Shown here: piece by piece, positions 1 to 6,762 of the stretch
Position numbering within the stretch: the first letter of the stretch is position 1
Layout: the number at the start of each line of letters is the position of its first letter
From: Sulfurimonas autotrophica
GTDB lineage: Bacteria > Campylobacterota > Campylobacteria > Campylobacterales > Sulfurimonadaceae
NCBI GenBank assembly: GCA_015662405.1
Contig: DQUE01000056.1
Coordinates: forward strand, 1 to 8,311
Reading direction: 5' to 3'
DNA length: 8,311 nt
Position numbers and translations under genes: made by a program
Notes under the pieces: model-generated
What the model was told of the DNA's origin: nothing
Seen by the model: only the letters and a program-made list of their open reading frames with translations
The model's database searches: none

Positions 1-108
1 AAAATTAAATATGGACTACCTTCAAATATGAAAATAGATACAAAAAGAATTTATAATTTAATGGGAGTTAAGAGGAAAAGCACACCTTACATCATAGAAA
101 AATTCTAA
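1..108 (+). CDS. C-terminal end of an unidentified gene (partial)
   Basis: Frame 1 of the plus strand is open from the window edge and ends at a TAA at 106-108, giving 35 residues that finish with TPYIIEKF. The tail is basic and hydrophilic (for example KIDTKRIYNLMGVKRK), with no membrane segment. I do not recognise the family from so short a piece. The stop lies 24 bases before a strong hairpin terminator (133-173) correctly placed to end this transcript, which is the main support for a real gene. It converges on the antiporter operon, so the two units share the terminator. The rest of the gene lies outside the window. Confidence 0.6.
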   Translation, partial: KIKYGLPSNMKIDTKRIYNLMGVKRKSTPYIIEKF

Positions 109-132
109 AATTAATCAAATGTAGTGCCCCCG

Positions 133-173
133 TTTTTAACAAAAGCCCTATATCTTGGGGTTTTTGTTAAAAA
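133..173. terminator. Bidirectional intrinsic terminator between convergent units
   Basis: Bases 133-150 and 156-173 form an 18-bp stem around the 5-base loop 151-155, all pairs Watson-Crick except two G-T wobbles (145/161 and 149/157). The core is a CCC/GGG-type helix flanked by an A-rich run on one side and a T-rich run on the other. Read on either strand, the GC core is followed by TTTT(T)GTT, so the hairpin can terminate both the plus-strand gene ending at 108 and the minus-strand operon. The minus-strand ATPase remnant stops inside it (167-169). Confidence 0.85.
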
Positions 174-337
174 AATGACGAAGTCGGGTGGTTGGAATAA
201 GAAATAATTTTAGATTGGTATTGACAAATGGGGACATTATAACTTATGACCTCATCAGTTTGAAATCCCTTCTCGGCATCTGAATTAAAAGCTTTGAGTA
301 TCTGTTGTTCACTAGATGTATGCCAATTTTTATGCAT
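167..337 (-). pseudogene. Remnant of a cation-transporting P-type ATPase (N-terminal fragment)
   Basis: The 56-codon reading frame starts MHKNWHTSSEQQILKAF and continues through NSDAEKGFQTDEV. This is the pattern of the cation-ATPase N-terminal domain (Trp-His-Thr/Ser, a helix ending in Leu/Phe-x-Ser/Thr-Asp, then Glu-Lys-Gly and a helix), which normally leads to a Lys-Tyr-Gly-x-Asn turn. Here resemblance ends after about residue 30 (near position 248). The remaining 26 residues look unrelated and the frame stops at 167 inside the terminator. Whole proteins of this family are about 850-950 residues and carry a DKTGT phosphorylation motif, which is absent. I chose ATG 337 rather than ATG 358 because AAGAGG (345-350) sits 7 bases upstream and the homology starts there. 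The fragment follows the last antiporter gene by 39 bases on the same strand, so it was probably once the operon's last gene. It is judged a deletion remnant. A short functional peptide is possible but unlikely. Confidence 0.6.
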
Positions 338-344
338 ATCCAAA

Positions 345-350
345 CCTCTT
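345..350 (-). promoter_or_regulatory. Ribosome binding site of the P-type ATPase remnant
   Basis: The minus strand reads AAGAGG followed by 7 bases and ATG (337-335). This picks the internal ATG over the one at 358, which lies before the site. A well-kept site in front of a broken gene suggests the truncation is fairly recent. Confidence 0.5.
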
Positions 351-376
351 TTTAACACTGTTACAAAAACACTTGT

Positions 377-2020
377 TTACCTAAGCCATGCAACGATTTT
401 ATCGAAAAATTTAGTAAATTTAAGAGCTAAAAGAAAGTGAAAAGAGTTGTAGTAATATAAAAAATATTTAAATATTCTCGTACTTTTCATGAGTAAAATA
501 ACTATTTTATCATAAAAGATCAGTATGTCCCCTGCAGAAATAGGCTGTATATTTTGAAAAATTTTGACTCTGCTACTCAAAAAAGCTATTCCAAAACTAA
601 TTAACAAAGGATATACAAAGTCTAGTACATTAAGTTCTTGCATCACTTTTGATGAAAAGTCAAAAAGAAATGCTAAGCTAAGAATGACAACAAGGAGTAG
701 TGTCCATGGCCACAGTAATGAAAAACTTGCAGTAACACCAAATGGAGATGAAGTAGGTCGTACCAAATAGAGCAAACGTATCATAAGGAGGGTTGTATTT
801 ATTGCTCCGATAACAAGAAGTGTTGCAACTATTCCACTCCAGGGTGCCATCAAATAAATCGTATAACTTTTTACCATATACTTTGCCACCATGCCACTAC
901 TGTAGGGTGCTGCTGCTAAAGCAAAAGCAGGTATAAAAAGTCCAAACCAAATAGCATACCTTTGCAGTTTATTTGTAGAACCAAGCATACCTACACCTAA
1001 AAAAAGAGCTCCTTTACTCAAACCATGATGTAGCGTAAAAAAAGTAATTCCTGCTACAATTATATTCCAATGTTGAGGCAGATAAAATCCAAAACCTATA
1101 AGCATTGTCATAATTCCCATTTGACTAATACTTGAATAGGCTAAAAGTGTCTTGGGATTACGTTGTGTTAAACCTATAATAACTCCATAGAATTGGGCAA
1201 AAAGACCTAAAAGTATAATACCTATCGCCCAGTGAAGAGAAAAATATTCTCCAAGTGGAAAGAAGCGTAACCATCCAAGCAGTCCAGCCTTTATCATAGC
1301 ACCGGAAAGAACAGCACTTGCGGGAGTAGGTGCTACGGGATGAGCAAGCGGTAGCCATACATGTAAGCCAAGAATACCAGCTTTTATACCAAAAGCTATA
1401 AAAAGTAAAAAGAGTATCAAATCTTTGTTTGGACTCTCTATAAACCCTACTCTTATTGCTTCAAAAGATATTGCATTAGTTGCATGCGAAAGTAATAAAA
1501 ATGCAATAAACAGCATCACTTCTCCAAGAACGACTAAAACAATGTAAACAAATCCTGCATGAAAGGCTTCTTTACCTCCTTTAAAAACAATAAGACCATA
1601 AGATGTAAAACTCATCAAAGTGAAAAAAAAATAAAAGCTGAAAATATCCTGCGATGCAATCAGTCCAAAATTTCCCACCATTGCCAGTAGAAAAAAACGG
1701 TAAAAATAGACCCGTTGCTTTTGCTGTAAAAAATATGCTTTAGTATAGATACCTGCAACCAGCCACAGCAAGGCACTCCCTAGTAAAAAAAGCGCTCCCG
1801 TTGTATCAAGCCCAACTCTTATCCCAAGCAATAGCCATGGAACATCCCAATACAGTATATTTGGTGATACAAACATAGCCGCAAAAAGTGCAGGAAGAGC
1901 TGCCCATGCAGAAAGTGGTAAAACAATGTTACGAATACTTTTTACAGACAACATGAGACTAAGAAGCAAAGGAGAGAGTAAACCTAACAAGAGAAAACTA
2001 TCTATAAATTTTTCATACAT
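377..2020 (-). CDS. Third antiporter-like proton-translocating subunit, atypical (NuoM/MrpD superfamily)
   Basis: A 547-residue, very hydrophobic protein with about 14 membrane segments and the Proton_antipo_M core. The TM7-TM8 region is clear: Lys213 in GIKAGILGLHVWLPLAHP, then PTPASAVLSG and Lys244. TM10 has HHGLSKGALF, and Lys380 (VAKY) aligns with the TM12 lysine. The usual TM5 glutamate is missing: the aligned residue is Thr134 (DIFSFYFFFTLMS), while TM6 carries an extra Glu167 (VLGEVM) that the two sister subunits lack. The usual GIP/GLP sequence before the TM12 lysine is AAP. After about residue 490 there is a C-terminal extension (SAGDILIFYDK onward) rich in aromatic and basic residues, possibly an amphipathic or lateral helix. 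I start at ATG 2020, 2 bases after the upstream stop. GGGAG at 2032-2036 is 11 bases away, so the in-frame TTG at 2026, 5 bases from it, is an alternative. An ATG at 2074 would overlap the upstream gene by 52 bases and is disfavoured. Confidence 0.85.
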   Translation of the reverse strand: MYEKFIDSFLLLGLLSPLLLSLMLSVKSIRNIVLPLSAWAALPALFAAMFVSPNILYWDVPWLLLGIRVGLDTTGALFLLGSALLWLVAGIYTKAYFLQQKQRVYFYRFFLLAMVGNFGLIASQDIFSFYFFFTLMSFTSYGLIVFKGGKEAFHAGFVYIVLVVLGEVMLFIAFLLLSHATNAISFEAIRVGFIESPNKDLILFLLFIAFGIKAGILGLHVWLPLAHPVAPTPASAVLSGAMIKAGLLGWLRFFPLGEYFSLHWAIGIILLGLFAQFYGVIIGLTQRNPKTLLAYSSISQMGIMTMLIGFGFYLPQHWNIIVAGITFFTLHHGLSKGALFLGVGMLGSTNKLQRYAIWFGLFIPAFALAAAPYSSGMVAKYMVKSYTIYLMAPWSGIVATLLVIGAINTTLLMIRLLYLVRPTSSPFGVTASFSLLWPWTLLLVVILSLAFLFDFSSKVMQELNVLDFVYPLLISFGIAFLSSRVKIFQNIQPISAGDILIFYDKIVILLMKSTRIFKYFLYYYNSFHFLLALKFTKFFDKIVAWLR

Positions 2021-2022
2021 AA

Positions 2023-3516
2023 TCAATAAAACTCCCGCTCTATAATAAGCTGAACCCAAGATAAAGGGCTCCACGGAGTTGCCACAAAAAGACCAAAAAT
2101 AAGAGAAAAAAAGGCAGTGATGAGCGGTGGCAACAAGAGGCTTAGCTTTGTTTCTGTTTTTGAAAAAATCTGCTCATCAGGCCATGATTGAGGAGGAGAT
2201 AAAAACCATGCCCTGTAAAGTATAGGCAAGAAATAAGCTGCATTTAAAAGACTACTTCCAGCAAGAATAAATAGTACCCATTCCTCTCCAGAATCTAAAG
2301 CGCCAAATCCTAGATACCATTTAGTGATAAATCCCGCAATAGGTGGAATACCAATCATACCTAATGCCCCAATGCTAAAAGCAACCATCGTCAATGGCAT
2401 TCGTTTTCCTATACCGTTCATTTGACTGATATAGTGTACCCCAAGCGTTTCTGCAAAATTTCCCGCTCCCATAAAAAGTGTAATTTTCATAACTCCCTGA
2501 TGTACTAAATGCACAATACCCCCCATTGCAGCAACAGGACCTGCAATAGCAACACCAAGAATAATATAAGAGACTTGACTGACAGTAGAAAATGCAAGTC
2601 TTCGCTTGAGGTTATCCTGAAAAAGTGCACGAAGTGAACCATAAATGATAGTTATAGAGGCTATAACAGCAAGTGGTGTCATAAGATGAAGTAAAGTTAC
2701 TATTTCAATACCATAGACCTCATAAACAACACGGATAATACCAAATGCTCCAGCTTTGACAACTGCTACTGCATGCAAAAGTGCACTGACAGGTGCAGGT
2801 GCCACCATAGCAAGAGGCAACCATCCATGGAGAGGAAAAAGTGCTGCTTTAACACCAAAGCCTGCAATGAAAAGAGTAAAAATCATCATACTTGCAAAAT
2901 GATGCTCCTGCACTATTGTATAAACAAAGCCTTTGGGAGTAAACTCCAATGTTTCGGTTAGTACGTAAAGCCAAACAACCCCAAGAAGCAATAAAGCACC
3001 CCCAGCAATAGTATAAAAAAGATATTTATTCCCAGCAATACGTGACTCTTCTGTACCTCTATGAATAATAAGCGGATACGCACTCAAAGTCAGTATTTCA
3101 TAAAAAATCAAAAAAGTGATAAGGTTGGCAGATAAAGCAACACCAATAGTCGCTGTAATACAAAGGCTGAAAAAACCAAAAAAACGACTACTATGAGCAG
3201 AACCCTCTAAATAACCAATAGCATAAATAGTGGTAATAAACCATAAAATACTTGAGAGTCCTGTAAAAAATAGTGCGAGTGCTCCTGCTTTTAAACTAAA
3301 ATCAAGATTTGGCAAAAGAGGTAAACGAAATAAATACTCTTGATTATGATAAACACCGATAAACATCCATAAAACAAAAAAAAGAGTCATAAATATTCCA
3401 AAAAGATTTAAAAATGTACGAAGAGTATGCCTCTTTTGAGGAAGTCTAAAGATAATAAGTGCCGGTACAAAAGAGCTGAGTATTACAAAAAGTGGTATAT
3501 ATGTGTTCACGTTCAT
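2023..3516 (-). CDS. Second antiporter-like proton-translocating subunit (MrpD/MrpA/MbhH type)
   Basis: A 497-residue inner-membrane protein with about 14 predicted helices, the usual size of MrpD or MbhH. The expected charged residues are all visible: Glu140 in TM5 (TFLIFYEILTLSAYP), Lys223 in TM7 (GFGVKAALFPLHGWLPLA), the PAPVSALLHAVAVVKAG stretch with His248 and Lys254 in TM8, His336/His339 and Lys344 in TM10 (HLVHQGVMKITLF), and Lys399 in TM12 (GFITKW after IGIPP). These form the proton or cation relay in this superfamily, so the subunit should be competent. The LLHAVAVVKAG form is closer to MrpA/MbhH/NuoL than to the subunit encoded just upstream, so it may stand in for the NuoL-like part of the missing MrpA (inference). 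Its ATG overlaps the preceding TGA (ATGA, 3516-3513), which settles the start. Confidence 0.92.
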   Translation of the reverse strand: MNVNTYIPLFVILSSFVPALIIFRLPQKRHTLRTFLNLFGIFMTLFFVLWMFIGVYHNQEYLFRLPLLPNLDFSLKAGALALFFTGLSSILWFITTIYAIGYLEGSAHSSRFFGFFSLCITATIGVALSANLITFLIFYEILTLSAYPLIIHRGTEESRIAGNKYLFYTIAGGALLLLGVVWLYVLTETLEFTPKGFVYTIVQEHHFASMMIFTLFIAGFGVKAALFPLHGWLPLAMVAPAPVSALLHAVAVVKAGAFGIIRVVYEVYGIEIVTLLHLMTPLAVIASITIIYGSLRALFQDNLKRRLAFSTVSQVSYIILGVAIAGPVAAMGGIVHLVHQGVMKITLFMGAGNFAETLGVHYISQMNGIGKRMPLTMVAFSIGALGMIGIPPIAGFITKWYLGFGALDSGEEWVLFILAGSSLLNAAYFLPILYRAWFLSPPQSWPDEQIFSKTETKLSLLLPPLITAFFSLIFGLFVATPWSPLSWVQLIIEREFY

Positions 3517-4955
3517 GGTTGTACTCTTATGATGAAAAAAGGATTTCCGATCTCCATCAATGAAAATAGAGGTGTTGCAAAAAAACCTAATGCGATGGCC
3601 ATTATGGCAAGAGATAAAGGTATAAGTTCCATAGAGAGAGAAATATTTTTTGTCTCTTGTGAAAAAGCAGTTTTTGTAAAGGTAAATCCTAAAACTTTAA
3701 AAACATACCCAGTAGCCAATAATCCTCCTAGAAGAATGGTGCAAGTGATAACCCAGTTACTTTTTGTAATCGAAGCCTCAAGCAAAAACCATTTGCCTAT
3801 AAAACCTCCGCTTAAGGGTAAGCCAATGATACTCACTCCTGCCAAAGCAAAAGCAGTCGTACTCAAAGGAAGCCTTTGAGCTATACGATCCAAATCGATA
3901 ATACGGTCATGCCCATGAAAGTGAAGCAAATTCCCTGCTACCAAAAACATGGCACTTTTTGCCAAGGCATGTGAAAGTATTAGATAAACAAGTGCACTCC
4001 ATGCTATAGAAATCCCTCCCAAGGCTAAAGAAAAGGCGATAAAAAGATAACCAACCTGTGCAACTGTAGAATACGCTATAAGCATTTTTAAACGCGTTTG
4101 CACCAGCGCTTTTATAGACCCCCATATAACTGCTAAAGAACCAAAAAAAGCAAATAAAACCTCAAAATAAAGATCAGCACCCAAAGGAATAAAAAGAGAG
4201 CTCCATAAACGCAGTTGTATGTATAAAGAGGCTTTAATAATAACTGCTGAAAGGATAGCACTTATGGGAGCAGGTGCACTAGAGTGTGCAAGTGGAAGCC
4301 AAAAATGAAAAGGAAAAAGCGCACTCTTCAGCAGTAAGCCAATGCTCATCAAGCCCAAAGCTGCCCATGCAACAGGAATAGATTCTATTTTTTTCGAAAG
4401 TATCACAATGTCAACGCTGCCAAAACCATGATAAAGCAGAGCAACACCCAAAAGATAAAACAATGAGCCTAAAAGTGTTATTAACAAATATCGCATTGCC
4501 CCGGTAAGTGCCTCTTTTGTATCACTCAAGGCAGTCAAAGCAACAGAAGATAATCCAATAAGTTCTAATGTCACATAAAAATTAAAGATGTCCTGTGAAA
4601 GAAAAAGAGCATTAAGACCTGCTATCATAAATAACCAAATTGTCCAAAACCAAAGTGACTGTTTACATATAAAATATTTTTTTGCATAGATACTAAGTGA
4701 TAATCCCATCACAGAAGTTAACCCAAGCATAACAAGACTTAGTCCATCTACATAAAGATTTATTCCCAAAGGTGCATCCCAACCACCAATGAAATGATAA
4801 TAGCTACCTTTGTCTAATAATTGTAATCCAAGGCCAAAAACAAAAAAGAGTGTCAAAACAAATGTACCCAACCCAATAACTTTATTAAATTTTGGAATAA
4901 TAAAAGAGAGTATACCCCCGAAAAAAGGTAGTAGGATTAAAAAAACTTCTATCAT
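3513..4955 (-). CDS. mrpD: First antiporter-like proton-translocating subunit, MrpD-like
   Basis: A 480-residue multispan protein of the Proton_antipo_M family, full length for MrpD. Visible functional residues are Glu131 in TM5 (NFYVTLELIGLSS), Lys210 in TM7 (LLLKSALFPFHFWLPLAHS), Lys241 in TM8 after PAPISAILSAVIIK, His329 and Lys333 in TM10 (SHALAKSAMFLVAGN), and Lys388 in TM12 (GLPLSGGFIGKW). It also has the Asp-Gly-Leu-Ser motif before TM4 (residues 70-73). In the family these residues carry protons or cations across the membrane and couple neighbouring subunits. The gene follows mrpC with an ATGA overlap (4955-4952), as in canonical mrpCD, which is why I give this copy the mrpD name. It is itself followed by a second ATGA overlap. 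Which of the three copies is the true orthologue of MrpD needs a tree. Confidence 0.92.
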   Translation of the reverse strand: MIEVFLILLPFFGGILSFIIPKFNKVIGLGTFVLTLFFVFGLGLQLLDKGSYYHFIGGWDAPLGINLYVDGLSLVMLGLTSVMGLSLSIYAKKYFICKQSLWFWTIWLFMIAGLNALFLSQDIFNFYVTLELIGLSSVALTALSDTKEALTGAMRYLLITLLGSLFYLLGVALLYHGFGSVDIVILSKKIESIPVAWAALGLMSIGLLLKSALFPFHFWLPLAHSSAPAPISAILSAVIIKASLYIQLRLWSSLFIPLGADLYFEVLFAFFGSLAVIWGSIKALVQTRLKMLIAYSTVAQVGYLFIAFSLALGGISIAWSALVYLILSHALAKSAMFLVAGNLLHFHGHDRIIDLDRIAQRLPLSTTAFALAGVSIIGLPLSGGFIGKWFLLEASITKSNWVITCTILLGGLLATGYVFKVLGFTFTKTAFSQETKNISLSMELIPLSLAIMAIALGFFATPLFSLMEIGNPFFIIRVQP

Positions 4956-5263
4956 TCTTGATCCAAATTACAAAGTTCTGCTTTAGCAGATTTTCGTGCA
5001 ATTTTTATCATCAAACCCAAGGCTAACGCTGTTGCAGATATAGCAACGACTATACCTGTAATGACCATGGCAGAGGGTACAGGATCTGTCAATACTCCTG
5101 TTACACTGCGCATGGAAAGAGAGACGAACAAAAGAAAAACACCACTTCCCATGATATTTATTGCAAGTAATTTTCTTAAAAGATGTTTTTGCATAATCAG
5201 CGCATAGAGACCTATACTAAAAAGTCCAATACCAACAATAGCATATACAAAGAGTGTACTCAT
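4952..5263 (-). CDS. mrpC: Mrp/Mnh antiporter subunit C (NuoK-like)
   Basis: A 103-residue protein with three hydrophobic helices, the standard architecture and length of MrpC/MnhC (NuoK, MbhG). The signature is DPVPSAMVITGIVVAISATA (residues 60-79), close to the DPvPqALvLTaIVI motif of the family, preceded by NIMGSGVFLLFVS in helix 2. It is expected to sit in the membrane between the small-subunit module and the first MrpD-like subunit, contributing to the hydrated ion path. The C-terminus (KIARKSAKAELCNLDQE) is a short charged cytoplasmic tail. It overlaps both neighbours by ATGA, at 5263-5260 with the upstream MnhB gene and at 4955-4952 with mrpD, so the start is secure. Confidence 0.93.
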   Translation of the reverse strand: MSTLFVYAIVGIGLFSIGLYALIMQKHLLRKLLAINIMGSGVFLLFVSLSMRSVTGVLTDPVPSAMVITGIVVAISATALALGLMIKIARKSAKAELCNLDQE

Positions 5264-5919
5264 TTCTTTTCCTTTTGCTGTGAAAAAATAGCAACAAAGA
5301 GATTGAAAAGTGTTATTCCTATAGAAACAGTAGCAGCAGCTTCAAGGATAAAAATAAAATACGAAGCCTCTTTGACAGGCAATAGCAGTAGTTCTTTTGA
5401 CATATAAAGCGTAAGTATTGCAATGAATAAAAAAACAATAAGACTCAGCGATAGAAGTAATCGAACAAAAGTATGCTGAGGAAATAAAGAAAATTTCCAA
5501 CCACTTAAAAACATTAAAATTGCACTTGCGCTTACCATAGATCCAGCTTGAAAAGCACCTCCTGAAGCATGTGCCCCTACCCACAAAAGATAAACACTCA
5601 ACAGAAGCAGAAATGGAACTAAAATTCCTCCGAGCCTTTGTAATACTGAACTTTGTAAACGAAGGTTTGCTTCTTTTTTTATATAACTTAACGAATAAAC
5701 ACCTATAAGAGCAACAAATAAAACAGCCATTTCAAGTAAAGTATCATATGCACGAAAGTTCATCAGTACTGCTGTTACAGGATTAGAAACACCGCTCTTG
5801 CCCATTTCTGTGTATACTGCTTGACTAAGACCTTGTGCCTGCTGAGGCAAAGACAAAATAGCATAACTCACACCTATAAAAAGAAGAGAAACTACTATGA
5901 CAACAAAAAAACGAGTCAT
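5260..5919 (-). CDS. mrpB: Fused MbhE-like + MnhB antiporter subunit B
   Basis: A 219-residue membrane protein in two parts. Residues 1 to about 80 match the MbhE domain, normally the extreme C-terminus of bacterial MrpA: a first helix, a periplasmic segment (QAVYTEMGKSGVSNP), then VTAVLMNFRAYDTLLEMAV with the conserved Arg56, Asp59 and Glu63. Residues from about 90 to 213 form an MnhB domain with LLWVGAHASGGAFQAGSM (His117, Gly-Gly, Phe-Gln-Ala-Gly) and ILEAAATVSIGITLFNLF near the end. In standard mrp operons these regions belong to MrpA and MrpB; here they form one chain. MnhB is a structural membrane subunit near the small-subunit module. The start is fixed by an ATGA overlap with the DUF4040 gene (5919-5916). 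I see no truncation. Confidence 0.9.
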   Translation of the reverse strand: MTRFFVVIVVSLLFIGVSYAILSLPQQAQGLSQAVYTEMGKSGVSNPVTAVLMNFRAYDTLLEMAVLFVALIGVYSLSYIKKEANLRLQSSVLQRLGGILVPFLLLLSVYLLWVGAHASGGAFQAGSMVSASAILMFLSGWKFSLFPQHTFVRLLLSLSLIVFLFIAILTLYMSKELLLLPVKEASYFIFILEAAATVSIGITLFNLFVAIFSQQKEKK

Positions 5920-6200
5920 TGTTTCTTTTCCTCATCTAGTTTATTGTTTATTTTGTTTAATTGCATAAAAGTACTTAAAAGAAGTGCACCTGTAAGCCCT
6001 GCACCAATAACCACCTCTGCCATGGCTACATCATACGCACCTAGTCGTCCCCATGTAACAGAAAGCAATAAACCAAACACAATAAAAAAGACAATAGCCT
6101 GAAACAACTCTTTACATGTAAGTGTTTTATAAGCAAGAAATAATAATGAGCCTGAGAGTAAAAGATCAAAAAGTAGTTCTGCTATTATTAGCGTTTCCAT
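5916..6200 (-). CDS. DUF4040 / MbhD-type subunit (detached MrpA C-terminal domain)
   Basis: A 94-residue protein with three hydrophobic helices, a polar N-terminus and a charged tail (KINNKLDEEKKQ). The diagnostic segment is RLGAYDVAMAEVVIGAGLTGALLL (residues 52-75 in two overlapping parts: RLGAYDVAMAEV and VIGAGLTGALLL). This matches the LGAPDVAxTExxVGAGLT pattern of DUF4040/MbhD, with Asp57 and Glu62 preserved. In bacterial MrpA this domain is fused behind the NuoL-like part. Here it is free, as in archaeal MbhD, and the MbhE part is joined to the next gene. In solved Mrp and MBH structures this region lies at the centre of the membrane module. The ATG at 6200 overlaps the mrpG end by 13 bases; the ribosome binding site is weak (GGA 9 bases upstream), consistent with translational coupling. 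Confidence 0.9.
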   Translation of the reverse strand: METLIIAELLFDLLLSGSLLFLAYKTLTCKELFQAIVFFIVFGLLLSVTWGRLGAYDVAMAEVVIGAGLTGALLLSTFMQLNKINNKLDEEKKQ

Positions 6201-6481
6201 ATATCAATTCCATTGTAAAAAGCATTTTTTGCTATAAAGTGGGAAACCCCCGCTCCTGCTAAAAAAATTAAAATCCAGATAAAAAGAAGTTTTGCTACAA
6301 CAAACCATGAATCTGCCTGTAAGCAGAGTGCTATTACAATAAAACCTACTCCAATATTGTCTGCTTTTGTTAAAGCATGTAGGCGGGTATATACATCTGG
6401 TAATCGTAAAAGACCTACTGTGCCCGCTAAAAAGAAAATTGCCCCTAAGCAAAGAAAAAGTATAGAAATAGTATCAATCAT
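6188..6481 (-). CDS. mrpG: Mrp/Mnh antiporter subunit G
   Basis: A 97-residue protein with three membrane helices of the PhaG/MnhG/YufB family. The hallmark is LAGTVGLLRLPDVYTRLHA followed by LTKADNIGVG (residues 18-46), matching the RLPDxYTRLHAxTKADxxG core. This is normally one of the most recognisable stretches of MrpG. The third helix (LLFIWILIFLAGAGVSHFIAK) fits the family too. I start at ATG 6481 (MIDTISILFL), which has AGG 7 bases upstream (6489-6491) and makes the normal family length. It overlaps the end of mrpF by 8 bases. A GTG immediately before it is a possible alternative. The ATG at 6523 would add a basic, unconserved 14-residue extension. Confidence 0.93.
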   Translation of the reverse strand: MIDTISILFLCLGAIFFLAGTVGLLRLPDVYTRLHALTKADNIGVGFIVIALCLQADSWFVVAKLLFIWILIFLAGAGVSHFIAKNAFYNGIDIWKR

Positions 6482-6752
6482 CACTATGCCTATTTTCTCT
6501 CTTTTTCGCACTGCTTTGAACAAAAGCTATTGCGGCAACTGCCGCGAGTGAAGCAAAAAGAAGTGCCACATCACGAAGAACAGCATATCCACTCATTTGT
6601 GCAAATAAAAGCAGTATAACAACGGTAATAGTACCAAACAGTTGCGATGTTAAAATTCTATCTTCATTTGTTGGTCCATACATAAGTCGCCATATTCCTG
6701 CAACAAGATTAAAAAACAAAAATAAAATAAGCACTATATAAACACTATTCAT
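6474..6752 (-). CDS. mrpF: Mrp/Mnh antiporter subunit F
   Basis: A 92-residue protein with three membrane helices, the usual size of MrpF/MnhF (MbhB). The family core GPTNEDRILTSQLFGT (residues 25-40) corresponds to GPTxxDRvlAldllgt and follows the arginine of WRLMYGP. Helix 3 has LRDVALLFASLAAVAA with the conserved Asp before the Val-Ala-Leu. The tail is strongly charged (AKKRENRHSDD). I use ATG 6752 because it begins at the first helix and gives the family length. The ATG at 6806 would overlap the Usp gene by 44 bases. The likely AGG binding site (6762-6764) overlaps the Usp stop codon, so translation is probably coupled to the Usp gene upstream. Confidence 0.93.
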   Translation of the reverse strand: MNSVYIVLILFLFFNLVAGIWRLMYGPTNEDRILTSQLFGTITVVILLLFAQMSGYAVLRDVALLFASLAAVAAIAFVQSSAKKRENRHSDD

Positions 6753-6762
6753 TACATGTAAC

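Noticed and set aside
1..108. Resemblance of KIDTKRIYNLMG to the helix-turn-helix of IS3-type transposases (KRVYRLM).
   Set aside because: Only a handful of residues match, the frame stops soon after, and no integrase core or terminal repeat is present, so no mobile element is called.
349..369. Imperfect AT-rich dyad (TTTTTAACA / TGTTACAAAAA) between the last pump gene and the ATPase remnant.
   Set aside because: The possible loop is one base, pairing is interrupted by two bases and there is no GC core, so it is neither a convincing terminator nor a clear operator.
564..770. Short plus-strand open frame with a Lys-rich start.
   Set aside because: It is antisense to the third pump subunit and has no ribosome binding site or family resemblance.
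3427..3879. A 150-codon open frame on the plus strand, opposite the junction of the first two pump subunits.
   Set aside because: It is fully antisense to two well-supported genes with all family residues intact, its product is basic with no recognisable domain, and it looks like a mirror of codon bias on the other strand.
377..4955. The pump subunits as part of a DAB/MpsAB inorganic-carbon transporter (DabB is a NuoL-like protein).
   Set aside because: No DabA (DUF2309) partner is present, while a full set of Mrp small subunits E, F, G, B and C is.
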